Of a DNA stretch of 38,087 bases, positions 24,482 through 31,937 are shown in pieces. Origin of the DNA: Cyanobacteria bacterium REEB446 (GTDB taxonomy: Bacteria > Cyanobacteriota > Vampirovibrionia > LMEP-6097); the NCBI GenBank assembly GCA_018970325.1, contig JAGWWP010000020.1, positions 1 to 38,087 of the forward strand. The letters are read 5' to 3'. Under the pieces are notes generated by a model, which saw only the letters and a list, made by a program, of their open reading frames with translations, was not told the origin of the DNA and searched no databases. How positions within the stretch are numbered: position 1 is the first letter of the stretch; the number at the start of each line of letters is the position of its first letter. Position numbers and translations under genes: made by a program.

Positions 24482-25795
24482 TTAATGAACTTTTCCGAAA
24501 ATCTTCGCACTATGCTCGGTAATTTTATCTGCAACTAAATCTAAAAGCTCTTCCCTTAATCCACAAATAGGCACGCGGATGAACTGGTCACAGAGAACAG
24601 GGATGTAAACACTGCTAGATATAAAGCTTTCAGAAAGCCTTTTCGCAAAATCTGGAAAACGTTCTAGAATTTCATTCCTCAGCCTAAAGGACAGGAAAAA
24701 ACCGCCATCTGGACTTATCATCTCTAATTCTTCAGGTAAACTCGCGCTAATTTTATTTACAAAATGCTCACGGCGCTTATTAATCATAGCGACGGTATTA
24801 CGCTGAAATTCATGAATAGAAGATAATCTTGATGAATCTGACAGTATCTTTAAAGCTATTTCTTGACTGGTTCGAGAGAGATTACTTAAAGTACCTCTGA
24901 GTACACCACCAGCTATATCTTTCCACTCAGAGACATTTTCATATTCAGGCGAAAATAACGTCGCAGCCCCGACTCTAGCACCATACATCGCAAAGCTCTT
25001 AGATAAAGTAGAAGCGACTATTAGACTTAAATGCTCTAAACCAGCCTTCTTAAAGAAATCACCGATAAAAGATAATTTCGTATAATCCTTAGCAGTAGGT
25101 CCGAAGTCTATATAAGCTATATCTAAAATTACTAGAAATTTTTGGTTTTTATAAGTACCTAGAAGATTCGCTATCTCCATTAAATCAGCGTGACTAATTT
25201 CCTTTCCCAAAGGATTATCAAAAGGAGTATTTAAAATAAGAGTAATCTTACTGGTAGAATCCAGTGGTAAAGACTTAACAGCGAAGTTTAAAACCTTAGC
25301 CAAGCTATCAAGGTTAAATTTCAATTTTTTATCTAGAAGCTCAAAATTAATAAGATTACTGCGCCCTATACCTAAAGCGACACTGTCATAGCCAGCCCAA
25401 TGTGGTCTCTGGACGATTATAGGATCATTAGATTTAGTACAAGTCATTAAAGAAAGAGAAATAGCGTTAGTACCACCACCCGTAACCACTTCAGCACGAC
25501 GAATATTCTCAGAATAAAGCTTCTGTAAATTATCCTTACCGACAAACTCTTCGGTAATTAAAGGAGCTAAATCCTTCAAACCACCGCTCGGAGCATATTC
25601 CATATTCAGCCCTTGCTGAACTATCTCTAAAGCAGCCTGATTAACTACATCTGGAACTATTAACTTCCCTGAATCATCCATCGCTGAGCCGACTATGGCA
25701 AGAAGCTTCTGTGAATTAGTATCCTCACTAGCTTTTTGTACAAGACCTACTATAGGGTCTAGTGAAATTTTAGCCTTTGTTTCAAAAAAAACCAT
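24482..25795 (-). CDS. PLP-dependent class I/II aminotransferase
   Basis: This 437-residue fold-type I aminotransferase has an N-terminal region with YAPSGGLKDLAPLI, then PHWAGYDSVALGIG, a substrate loop NTPFDNPLGKE (189-199, equivalent to the NPTG motif), DIAYIDFG (225-232) and the PLP lysine in ASTLSKSFAMYGARVG (Lys266). The overall pattern is closest to aspartate/aromatic aminotransferases, which use 2-oxoglutarate and Asp, Phe or Tyr. The exact substrate cannot be told. It is divergent from plsC, with 44 bp between start codons. Confidence 0.88.
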   Translation of the reverse strand: MVFFETKAKISLDPIVGLVQKASEDTNSQKLLAIVGSAMDDSGKLIVPDVVNQAALEIVQQGLNMEYAPSGGLKDLAPLITEEFVGKDNLQKLYSENIRRAEVVTGGGTNAISLSLMTCTKSNDPIIVQRPHWAGYDSVALGIGRSNLINFELLDKKLKFNLDSLAKVLNFAVKSLPLDSTSKITLILNTPFDNPLGKEISHADLMEIANLLGTYKNQKFLVILDIAYIDFGPTAKDYTKLSFIGDFFKKAGLEHLSLIVASTLSKSFAMYGARVGAATLFSPEYENVSEWKDIAGGVLRGTLSNLSRTSQEIALKILSDSSRLSSIHEFQRNTVAMINKRREHFVNKISASLPEELEMISPDGGFFLSFRLRNEILERFPDFAKRLSESFISSSVYIPVLCDQFIRVPICGLREELLDLVADKITEHSAKIFGKVH

Positions 25796-25839
25796 TTTAT
25801 AATAAGCTATGATAGCAAGACTTAAGGCTTTCTTTCTCT

Positions 25840-26484
25840 ATGAATGAAACTAAACAAAAATTTGAATTAAAAAATTTTTACGGCTCTACCTTAAGCCACA
25901 TCTCTCAGTTAATAGGAGTTTTTTTTCTTTCCTTCTATTTTAATTTCTTATATAAGGTAGAAGTGGAGTTTACTGGAGAAAAATTTGATCAAAATAAAAA
26001 TTATATCTTTGCAGCTAATCATCGTTCTTTAAATGATCCACCTTTATTAGGATTATTTATTAGACCACCTATTAGCTTTCTAGCTAAGCGCGAACTGTTT
26101 TCTAACTCTATGCTCGGCTACCTTATTAGCCTTTTATCTGCTGTTCCAGTAGACAGAGATAATACAGGAAGCTCAACTCTAAAATTAGTAAAAAAAATTC
26201 TTAATAAAGATGCATGGAAATTAGTAATCTTCATAGAAGGTACGCGCTCTAAAACAAAGTTTCTCGGAACGCCTAATAACGGTGCGGTATTCATGTCAAG
26301 ATTAACTAAAACCCCCATAGTTCCTACCGGGATCAGCTACAGAGCAGATGGCAAAGTGCTAATTAAATTTGGTGAACCTTACATGCCAGAGATGAAAACT
26401 CCTATTGAAAGTGAATCAAAAAGATGCCTTGAACTTATTTCTAAGCTTTGTGACTATAAGATAGACACTAGTGAAAAGGTCTAG
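25840..26484 (+). CDS. plsC: 1-acyl-sn-glycerol-3-phosphate acyltransferase (PlsC-like)
   Basis: This 214-residue LPLAT-fold enzyme would acylate lysophosphatidic acid at the membrane. Motif I is NHRSLND (60-66, catalytic His and Asp), and FIEGTRS (131-137) is the substrate-binding motif III. A hydrophobic N-terminal segment (about 22-40) probably anchors it to the inner membrane. It matches PlsC length and order; closely related LPLAT members with other acceptors cannot be excluded. Confidence 0.88.
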   Translation: MNETKQKFELKNFYGSTLSHISQLIGVFFLSFYFNFLYKVEVEFTGEKFDQNKNYIFAANHRSLNDPPLLGLFIRPPISFLAKRELFSNSMLGYLISLLSAVPVDRDNTGSSTLKLVKKILNKDAWKLVIFIEGTRSKTKFLGTPNNGAVFMSRLTKTPIVPTGISYRADGKVLIKFGEPYMPEMKTPIESESKRCLELISKLCDYKIDTSEKV

Positions 26485-26766
26485 CCCCGAGTAATATTCA
26501 TAGCACTTACAGCTTAGCTCTAACCTTTCTTAATTAAGTATTTCCAAGAGCATACTGAAATTAAATTAAATTAGATATTATAGAATCATCCTCCTAGATT
26601 AGCTTTTGAGCACTAGCCTTGAAAGCTAAAAATTACTTAAAACTTCAAGCATTGTCCCGACCTAGGTTTCTCCACTATTACCGATTTATATATTTGTAAG
26701 CAACGCACAAGTTTACAAAACGTACAAAACAATAAAAAATCGACAAAATCGAATTGGAGGAGAACA
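26485..26766. other. Intergenic region upstream of the flagellin gene
   Basis: This gap of about 280 bp contains an imperfect hairpin with arms TAGCTTT (about 26599) and AAAGCTA (about 26622) and no T-run, so no clear terminator for plsC. A weak sigma-28-like pair is TAAA at 26638 and CCCGACCT at 26656. Several ACAAAA units (near 26715-26750) precede the SD sequence GGAGG (26756-26760). I see nothing else coding in it. Confidence 0.5.
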
Positions 26767-28044
26767 ATGGGATTAGTAATTAACACAAATAGGCTCAGCC
26801 TTGACGCACAGGCAGCTTTAAGAACGAATAATAGAGATCTGGAAGTCATATCAAAAAGATTATCAACTGGTAAAAGAGTTAATAACGCCGGTGATGATGC
26901 AGCTGGTATGACGATAGCTCAGAGAATAACATCTGATGTTAGAGCATACCGAAAAACTATCCAGAATCAGATGGATGGCATAAGTTTAATTCAAGTAACA
27001 GAAGGTCAGCTTCAAGCGATGCAAGATGATTTGCAAAGAGTAAGAGAACTGATGATCCAAGCAGTCAACGGTACTAATGGTGCCGATGAGAGAAATGCTT
27101 TACAGCGAGAAATTAACGAACGCGTAAAAAACGTCGAAGATATCTCAAATACGACAAGATTTAACAGCGTAGGGCTACTTAAAGGACCTAGTACTGACAG
27201 AACTAATCAAACCGATAGAACTATTCAAAGTGGTATTACGTTTAGCGAAACTACTAAGTTGCAATTTGGTCCGGCTTATGTTGACAGAACAGTAGTCGCG
27301 ACACCAGTGTTCATCTCAGAAAGAGGAATAAATATAGATGCTAACTATTCTTATACTCCACTTACCGCAACTCAAGACTCAGCAGCATTAGAAGTTATAG
27401 CTGGAACAGCGAGCTTCGATTATGTTACCAAGGTAATAGGTGAAATAAGAGCTGAATTAACGGCTCAAGGTGCAGGCAGTGCACCTCTTGATACTTGGCT
27501 CGCAACCTTTTTAGATACTGGAACTAACCAAGCTAATTCCATGGATGAATTATTACTAGATGCCTATGATAGCAATAGAGCAGTAGCTGGTACTAGAACA
27601 GTAACCCCGCCTGCTGCAAGTTTAGTTAGTAATAAAGCTCTTGACATAATTAAATATTTTCTGCACGATGGCGGACAATTAGTCGAAAACGCTAGCACTC
27701 CTGGCTTTACTTTAAGCCGTCTCAGAGTGGCTGGAGCTACTATTAATTCATATGCAAATACCGCACAATCACATGGTAATTTAGATGACATAACCAGAAT
27801 GATCGATAATCTTTCTCGCATGAGATCACACCTTGGTGCTCTTCAGGGAAGCATAGAGAGTAAAATTGACTCTCAAGATACATCAATCGTAAATCTTGAA
27901 GCCTCTAGGTCAAGAATCATTGATGCAGATATGGCACTAGAAAGCAGCTCTCTAGTTAAACAGCAAATACTGCAAAAGTCTGGAGTAGCAATGCTTTCAC
28001 AAGCTAATGCTCAACCGCAACAGCTACTAGATTTACTACCGTAG
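26767..28044 (+). CDS. fliC: Flagellin
   Basis: This 425-residue filament protein has both conserved ends: the N-terminal D0/D1 (INTNRLSLDAQAALRTNN, RLSTGKRVNNAGDDAAGM and SLIQVTEGQLQAMQDDLQR) and the C-terminal D1/D0 (SRIIDADMALESSSLVKQQI and SGVAMLSQANAQPQQLLDLL). The middle (about 150-320) is the variable, surface-exposed part. GGAGG lies six bases before the ATG, the strongest SD in the window. It is a single gene in a monocistronic arrangement, with strong terminator structures behind it. Its presence shows the organism is flagellated; no other flagellar genes are in the window. Confidence 0.97.
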   Translation: MGLVINTNRLSLDAQAALRTNNRDLEVISKRLSTGKRVNNAGDDAAGMTIAQRITSDVRAYRKTIQNQMDGISLIQVTEGQLQAMQDDLQRVRELMIQAVNGTNGADERNALQREINERVKNVEDISNTTRFNSVGLLKGPSTDRTNQTDRTIQSGITFSETTKLQFGPAYVDRTVVATPVFISERGINIDANYSYTPLTATQDSAALEVIAGTASFDYVTKVIGEIRAELTAQGAGSAPLDTWLATFLDTGTNQANSMDELLLDAYDSNRAVAGTRTVTPPAASLVSNKALDIIKYFLHDGGQLVENASTPGFTLSRLRVAGATINSYANTAQSHGNLDDITRMIDNLSRMRSHLGALQGSIESKIDSQDTSIVNLEASRSRIIDADMALESSSLVKQQILQKSGVAMLSQANAQPQQLLDLLP

Positions 28045-28079
28045 AATAAGATCCACACTTAATTTTCGTAACGTAACAC

Positions 28080-28106
28080 AACTGTAACTAAATTAACTGT
28101 AACTAA
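28080..28106 (+). repeat. Short direct repeat behind the flagellin gene
   Basis: AACTGTAACTAA occurs twice (28080-28091 and 28095-28106), 15 bases apart. It lies between the flagellin stop and the palindromes. It may be incidental in AT-rich DNA. Confidence 0.5.
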
Positions 28107-28124
28107 TCAAACTAGGTCACTAAG

Positions 28125-28144
28125 TGCCCGAATATATTCGGGCA
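28125..28144 (+). terminator. Palindrome, possible terminator 1
   Basis: TGCCCGAATATATTCGGGCA is a perfect 20-bp palindrome 80 bp behind the flagellin stop, followed by TCAATTTTAT. It can fold to an RNA hairpin with a GC-rich base. The T-tract is broken, so termination is likely but weaker than at the next one. Confidence 0.6.
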
Positions 28145-28159
28145 TCAATTTTATAGATT

Positions 28160-28183
28160 TTGCATCGTACTAGTCGTATGCAA
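28160..28183. repeat. Imperfect palindrome between the two terminators
   Basis: A 24-bp near-palindrome has outer arms TTGCAT and ATGCAA and a central ACTAGT. It could be a protein-binding site or part of the termination region. No partner for it is seen elsewhere in the window. Confidence 0.45.
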
Positions 28184-28191
28184 TGTGCGTT

Positions 28192-28227
28192 AGCCCCGCT
28201 GTCTCCTCAGTGGGGCTATTTTATTTT
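28192..28227 (+). terminator. Strong intrinsic terminator
   Basis: AGCCCCGCTG and CAGTGGGGCT form a 10-bp stem (one G-T pair) with a six-base loop, followed directly by ATTTTATTTT. This is a textbook rho-independent terminator for the flagellin transcript. Confidence 0.9.
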
Positions 28228-28248
28228 CAAAATATCTAAGATTAACTC

Positions 28249-28300
28249 TTGACAGAACACTAGATTGATAGGATTCTATAAGCATGGCCGAGTTTCGGCC
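28249..28300 (+). promoter_or_regulatory. Putative promoter and 5' hairpin for yggS/pipY
   Basis: A perfect -35 hexamer TTGACA (28249-28254) is followed by an imperfect -10 around 28272-28280 (GATTCTATA). Just behind it, GGCCGA-GTT-TCGGCC (28286-28300) forms a 6-bp hairpin close to the predicted transcript start and about 27 bases before the ATG. It might protect the mRNA 5' end. The -10 is not convincing, so the promoter is tentative. Confidence 0.4.
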
Positions 28301-28326
28301 CAAAAACACTCAAAAATCCTTTAGAG

Positions 28327-28995
28327 ATGAGCTTAAAAGAAAAACTAAAAACAATAAATAAAAACATTAGCAATTTTGCGGGGCAACATAACGTAAAACT
28401 TATTGCAGTTAGTAAATATGCAAGTGATGAGCAAGTCATCGAAGCTTACTCAGAAGGTATTAGAATTTTTGGGGAAAGCTATGTGGTTTCTGCTTTAGAT
28501 AGGATAAATAGAATTAGTAATAATTTTAATAGCGATGTTGAATGGCATCTTGTTGGCACTTTGCAAAAAAATAAAGTAAAGAAAGCCGTCGGAAATTTCA
28601 GACTCATACAATCTGTAAATTCATTAGATCTTTTAAAAAGTATTGATGAGCACTCTGCTCTACTCGGCATAAGGCAAGCCGTATTAATTCAAATTAATAT
28701 ATCAAATGAAGCTAATAAAAATGGTTTCACTCCGTCTAGTTTTACTAATGAATTAAATAATTTACTTAATTTTAAAAATATTGAGATTCGTGGATTAATG
28801 GCAATGAATGCCCACCTGAGTTCAGAATCAACATTAGATGAAAATTTTAGAATAATGCGAAACCTTCTTAGTCTTTTACAAAATCAAAGACCGAATGCAG
28901 AGTTTGACTTATCTATAGGAATGTCTAGTGATTATTGTGCTGCTCTTCAGCGTGGTTCAACAATGATTAGAATTGGAAAAGCGTTGTTTGGTTAA
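28327..28995 (+). CDS. yggS: YggS/PipY-family PLP-homeostasis protein
   Basis: This 222-residue single-domain fold-type III PLP protein (PLPBP family) acts in vitamin B6 and amino acid homeostasis and has no known catalytic activity. The PLP lysine is in LIAVSKYA (motif VSK), then FGESYV, WHLVGTLQKNK, SVNS and the C-terminal SIGMSSDYCAALQRGSTMIRIGKALFG are all typical. In cyanobacteria the equivalent gene is called pipY and lies beside sepF, as here. The gap to sepF is 20 bp, so they form an operon. Confidence 0.95.
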   Translation: MSLKEKLKTINKNISNFAGQHNVKLIAVSKYASDEQVIEAYSEGIRIFGESYVVSALDRINRISNNFNSDVEWHLVGTLQKNKVKKAVGNFRLIQSVNSLDLLKSIDEHSALLGIRQAVLIQINISNEANKNGFTPSSFTNELNNLLNFKNIEIRGLMAMNAHLSSESTLDENFRIMRNLLSLLQNQRPNAEFDLSIGMSSDYCAALQRGSTMIRIGKALFG

Positions 28996-29015
28996 AGTGA
29001 GGAGTGAAATAAATT

Positions 29016-29537
29016 ATGTTCAATATAAATAGGTTATGGTTAGGTCCCAAGTCGGATTCATTAGATGATGGATTTGATAGTTTATTTGCAGTAAAGGATT
29101 CTCAGATACCCGCTCCTAGTCGTGAAGTAGAAGCTAAATTAAAAGAACTAGACAGAAAATCATCGGAGAATGGATCAATGGATGTTATATTTGGAAGTAA
29201 AAATACCAACAGTAATCATCTAGAAGCTGTTACTGCGAAATCTAAATCTATGAACATATTAGTTATAGAACCAAGAAGTTTTGAAGATAGCATGGAAATA
29301 GTGAAAAATTTAAAATCACGAAATACTGTCATCGTAAATCTTCAATATCTAGATAATGAGAGTTCCCAAAGAGTAATAGACTTCGTAAGTGGTGCTGCCG
29401 TCGCGATGGATGGTTCTTACGAAAGAGTCGGTTCTGGTGTTTTTATTTTTGCTCCTATAAACTGTAACCTTAAATCTAACAGTGGCTCTGATGTATATAA
29501 CGAGATATTCAACAAAGCTTTTAACCAGCAATTCTAA
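29016..29537 (+). CDS. sepF: Cell division protein SepF
   Basis: This 173-residue protein has the SepF domain in its second half: ILVIEPRSFEDSMEIVKNLK, NTVIVNLQYLDNESSQRVIDF, VSGAAVAMDGS and GVFIFAP. SepF polymerises into rings, binds FtsZ and anchors it to the membrane through an N-terminal amphipathic helix. The first 80 residues include a variable linker. This is the standard Z-ring partner in Gram-positive bacteria and Cyanobacteria, and the yggS-sepF order is the same as there. Its 3' end overlaps dprA by 17 bp. Confidence 0.94.
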   Translation: MFNINRLWLGPKSDSLDDGFDSLFAVKDSQIPAPSREVEAKLKELDRKSSENGSMDVIFGSKNTNSNHLEAVTAKSKSMNILVIEPRSFEDSMEIVKNLKSRNTVIVNLQYLDNESSQRVIDFVSGAAVAMDGSYERVGSGVFIFAPINCNLKSNSGSDVYNEIFNKAFNQQF

Positions 29538-30513
29538 AGAACTCTCCATTAATAGCCCTACCTATTTCCCCTTTCACCTCAAGCAAGGATAAAAGCATGG
29601 AAAGAGTCGTGGGGTTTATTTCAGCCTTTATTTTCAAGTGCTCAAAACTATGAATCCCTGATTCGATTAATGTCAGTATTTTACTATGAGACGGCTGCAT
29701 AACTCCATTATCTGCGTTTTCGTGAGTCTCGCAACGGGATTGATGCATAAGTGTATTTGCGTCATCCTCATAATACTTAGATTTAGCAAGATTTTCACTG
29801 CAAGAGTTCGATAACAGAGATGGAAACTGCTCCGAGATAATATCCTCTGCTGAATTTAAAAATTTAGCCTTCCCTGAATTTAATAATTCATGATTCCCAG
29901 CAAAATTAGAATTCAATCCTTGAGCCGAAAAAGCGAAGAGATTCTTTTTATATTTCAATGCATATTTAGCCGTAATTAAAGAACCACTTTCTTTAGCCGC
30001 TTGAATCAGCACTGTAGATTTAGAAAGAGCCGCTATTAAGCGATTACGATAAGCAAAAGTCCATCGCTGAGCTGCTGCAAAAGGCTCAAATTCACTAATA
30101 ATCAAAGATCCTTTCGTCTCTCTGAGTTTTTTAATAAAAAAAGAATTCAGATCGAACTGAGAAGCTAATATGCCAGCACCTAGAACTATAATAGTCGGCA
30201 TCGAATTTTCTAGGGCAGCAACATGAGCTGTCATGTCAATCCCCTTAGCACCACCACTAACGACAACGGCTGGATAGGATGAAAATGATTTTACTAAAGA
30301 ATTCGTAAAATGCTTAGCGTAAAGATCAGCATTACGTGCCCCAACTATAGCGATATTATTAGCTTCATTAAGCAGCTCAATATCACCAATATAGTAAAGC
30401 TTTTTAGGTGCATCAATAATTCTAGATAAGGACAAAGGAAAACCTTTATCTTCAATTTTTAACAATTTTACGCCTAAATTATCTAATATTTTATTTTCAA
30501 CCTTACTCATCAC
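29521..30513 (-). CDS. dprA: DNA processing protein DprA
   Basis: This 330-residue Rossmann-like protein loads RecA on incoming single strands during natural transformation. Motifs are IGDIELL, VGARNAD, VVSGGAKGIDMTAHVAAL, VLGAGI, ISEFEPFAAAQRWTFAYRNRLIAALS and ESGSLITAKYALKY. The C-terminal winged helix (KILTLIESGIHSFEHLK to the end) is complete. Between the Rossmann fold and this domain lies a linker of about 40 residues with HENADNGVMQPS, a repeat-derived insert. Upstream is an intergenic repeat copy and then the first member of the paralog family. Confidence 0.94.
   Translation of the reverse strand: MMSKVENKILDNLGVKLLKIEDKGFPLSLSRIIDAPKKLYYIGDIELLNEANNIAIVGARNADLYAKHFTNSLVKSFSSYPAVVVSGGAKGIDMTAHVAALENSMPTIIVLGAGILASQFDLNSFFIKKLRETKGSLIISEFEPFAAAQRWTFAYRNRLIAALSKSTVLIQAAKESGSLITAKYALKYKKNLFAFSAQGLNSNFAGNHELLNSGKAKFLNSAEDIISEQFPSLLSNSCSENLAKSKYYEDDANTLMHQSRCETHENADNGVMQPSHSKILTLIESGIHSFEHLKIKAEINPTTLSMLLSLLEVKGEIGRAINGEFFRIAG
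29688..29735 (-). repeat. Repeat copy in frame inside dprA
   Basis: The sense strand reads CGAAAACGCAGATAATGGAG (TTAT follows), translated ENADNGVM. The sequence after the core, ATGCAGCCGTCTCA, matches the copies at 712 and 30571 (RTGCRGYSRTCTCA). The ends pair as GAGAC (29688-29692) with GTCTC (29726-29730). It sits in the linker between two folded domains. A nearby ATGAGGATGACGCA (protein YEDDANT, about 29758-29776) may be a remnant of another copy. Confidence 0.78.
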
Positions 30514-30570
30514 ACCCTACCCTTACTTTTATAAGGATACCATGAATTCATAAAATTTTCATATCATGCC

Positions 30571-30627
30571 TGAGATCGCCGCACAACTCCATTTTCTGCG
30601 TTTTCGCCTTCCTCATGATCCTCATGC
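30571..30627 (-). repeat. Dispersed palindromic repeat, intergenic copy
   Basis: The reverse strand reads CATGAGGATCATGAGGAAGG and AAAACGCAGAAAATGGAGTT (core 30585-30606), followed by GTGCGGCGATCTCA. It starts right behind the stop codon (30628-30630) of the 357-residue gene. It shares its 5' half with the long copies and its 3' end with the copies at 712 and in dprA, so it links the two subfamilies. Confidence 0.8.
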
Positions 30628-31701
30628 TTAAGCTTGGGCTGTTTTAGAAGCTGGTGCCTTTGAAATCATCCCCCAGAAAGCAGAAATAGTTTCATTTGCA
30701 CCACAGAATAATTGTGCAAGACTGTCTTGGACTGGAGGAGGGACATATCTATTAAGTAATTCACCAACAGAGGCAAGTATATAAGGGAATCCCACCTTAA
30801 AGTCATTACTTTTCATTACTTCTGCTAATGCTTTCTCTGCTCCGTGCTCTTCTTTCGCTTCTTTATAAGCTTTATACATTAGCCACAAATCTCCGCCCAC
30901 GCCACTTAAATTTCTAACAAAACCTATAGACTTAGCCTTAGCAGTACTAACTTCCTCGCCGATAATACTTGAACCAATTAAGGTAGAAGAAATAAGCCCC
31001 GTGGGAACTATAATTTTTAAAATATTTTCAATAGGATCCTCACCTTTTTTCAATTTATTAAATGAATCCTCAATACTATTCTTCAGCCCACTAAGAAAAA
31101 AATTTATATTTTCTCCAAAGGATTTAAAATTCTGAGCCTCATATTTTTCCTCCCCGATAGCTAATTTTGCCATTTGTACACCAGGGAAAAATCCAGAAGA
31201 AACGCTGAAATTAGCAGGTTTTGACTGAAATAACTTAGCGACCAGTGAATAAATCCTTGAAATACCATCCATAAAATCATTTTTCACAAAAGAATTTATG
31301 CCTGCTAGGGCATTCGGTAAAACAGTTATAGTCTTTGAATACCAAATCGAGGCATTATAAGACAGTTTTTTTATGGCTGGAGGTAAATTAGAAGTTTCAA
31401 CGAAACTATCTAAGAAATGTAACGCCGCACCAATTGAAGAAATAATTACAGGTCTATATCCCTTATTTAGCCCCTCTATTGCAGGACTAAGAACTTGCTG
31501 AACAGTCTTAAAAATTTGATTTTCAGAAACTGGCAGTCCGTGATGAGGCACTTCTGCCTGAGCTAAATCTTTTAGAAAAGCCGAAGATGACGGAGTATCA
31601 ATCTCTTGTTTTTCCGCAGCAGGTTCTATCTTAGGTTCAACACTGCCTAAAGAAGAAATTATATTTGGCTCCATAGAGAGCTTATTTGTAGCTAATGCCA
31701 T
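30628..31701 (-). CDS. Unknown protein, paralog family member 1
   Basis: This 357-residue protein is of no family I recognise. The N-terminal 60 residues are low-complexity and Pro/Glu-rich. Residues 85-345 form a helical domain with motifs ALHFLDSF (93-100), WYSK (120-123), KNDFMDGISRI (140-150), LIGSSIIGEE and GFVRNLSGVGGDLWLMYKAY. The same motifs at equal spacing occur in the two genes at 31938 and 33502 (for example 21 residues from WYSK to KND in all three). Hydrophobic stretches suggest membrane association but no clear signal peptide is present. It is divergent from member 2, with 236 bp between. Confidence 0.72.
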   Translation of the reverse strand: MALATNKLSMEPNIISSLGSVEPKIEPAAEKQEIDTPSSSAFLKDLAQAEVPHHGLPVSENQIFKTVQQVLSPAIEGLNKGYRPVIISSIGAALHFLDSFVETSNLPPAIKKLSYNASIWYSKTITVLPNALAGINSFVKNDFMDGISRIYSLVAKLFQSKPANFSVSSGFFPGVQMAKLAIGEEKYEAQNFKSFGENINFFLSGLKNSIEDSFNKLKKGEDPIENILKIIVPTGLISSTLIGSSIIGEEVSTAKAKSIGFVRNLSGVGGDLWLMYKAYKEAKEEHGAEKALAEVMKSNDFKVGFPYILASVGELLNRYVPPPVQDSLAQLFCGANETISAFWGMISKAPASKTAQA

Positions 31702-31937
31702 TTACAGTATGAGAATATAAGAACTAAAATAAAAAAAATTTATTAGATTCTTTAATTAAAAATCTAAGGAAGCAATAACAAGCTACACATTCGGCGAGCT
31801 AAAAAAATATTGGAATTAGTTTTGATTACCAACATTTGAAATACTTGTTATTATTGTAACATCATTTCGTATTTAATATTTACATAAGTACCTCGCAGTC
31901 AATGTGTTAATATATATTTACAACACTTCACGTATTC
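31702..31937. other. Divergent intergenic region between paralogs 1 and 2
   Basis: This is AT-rich DNA of 236 bp separating the divergent starts. It probably holds both promoters, but several AT-rich hexamers are possible and I cannot pick a convincing pair. No hairpin or repeat of the palindromic family is seen here. Confidence 0.4.

Noticed and set aside
26599-26628. Hairpin TAGCTTT/AAAGCTA upstream of flagellin as a terminator for plsC
   Set aside because: AT-rich stem, 16-base loop and no T-run on either strand.
26638-26663. Sigma-28 promoter for flagellin (TAAA, CCCGACCT)
   Set aside because: Spacing is one short and the -10 matches only partly, so I did not list it as a separate promoter.
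28286-28300. GGCCGAGTTTCGGCC as a terminator
   Set aside because: No T-tract on either side; position fits a 5' leader hairpin better.
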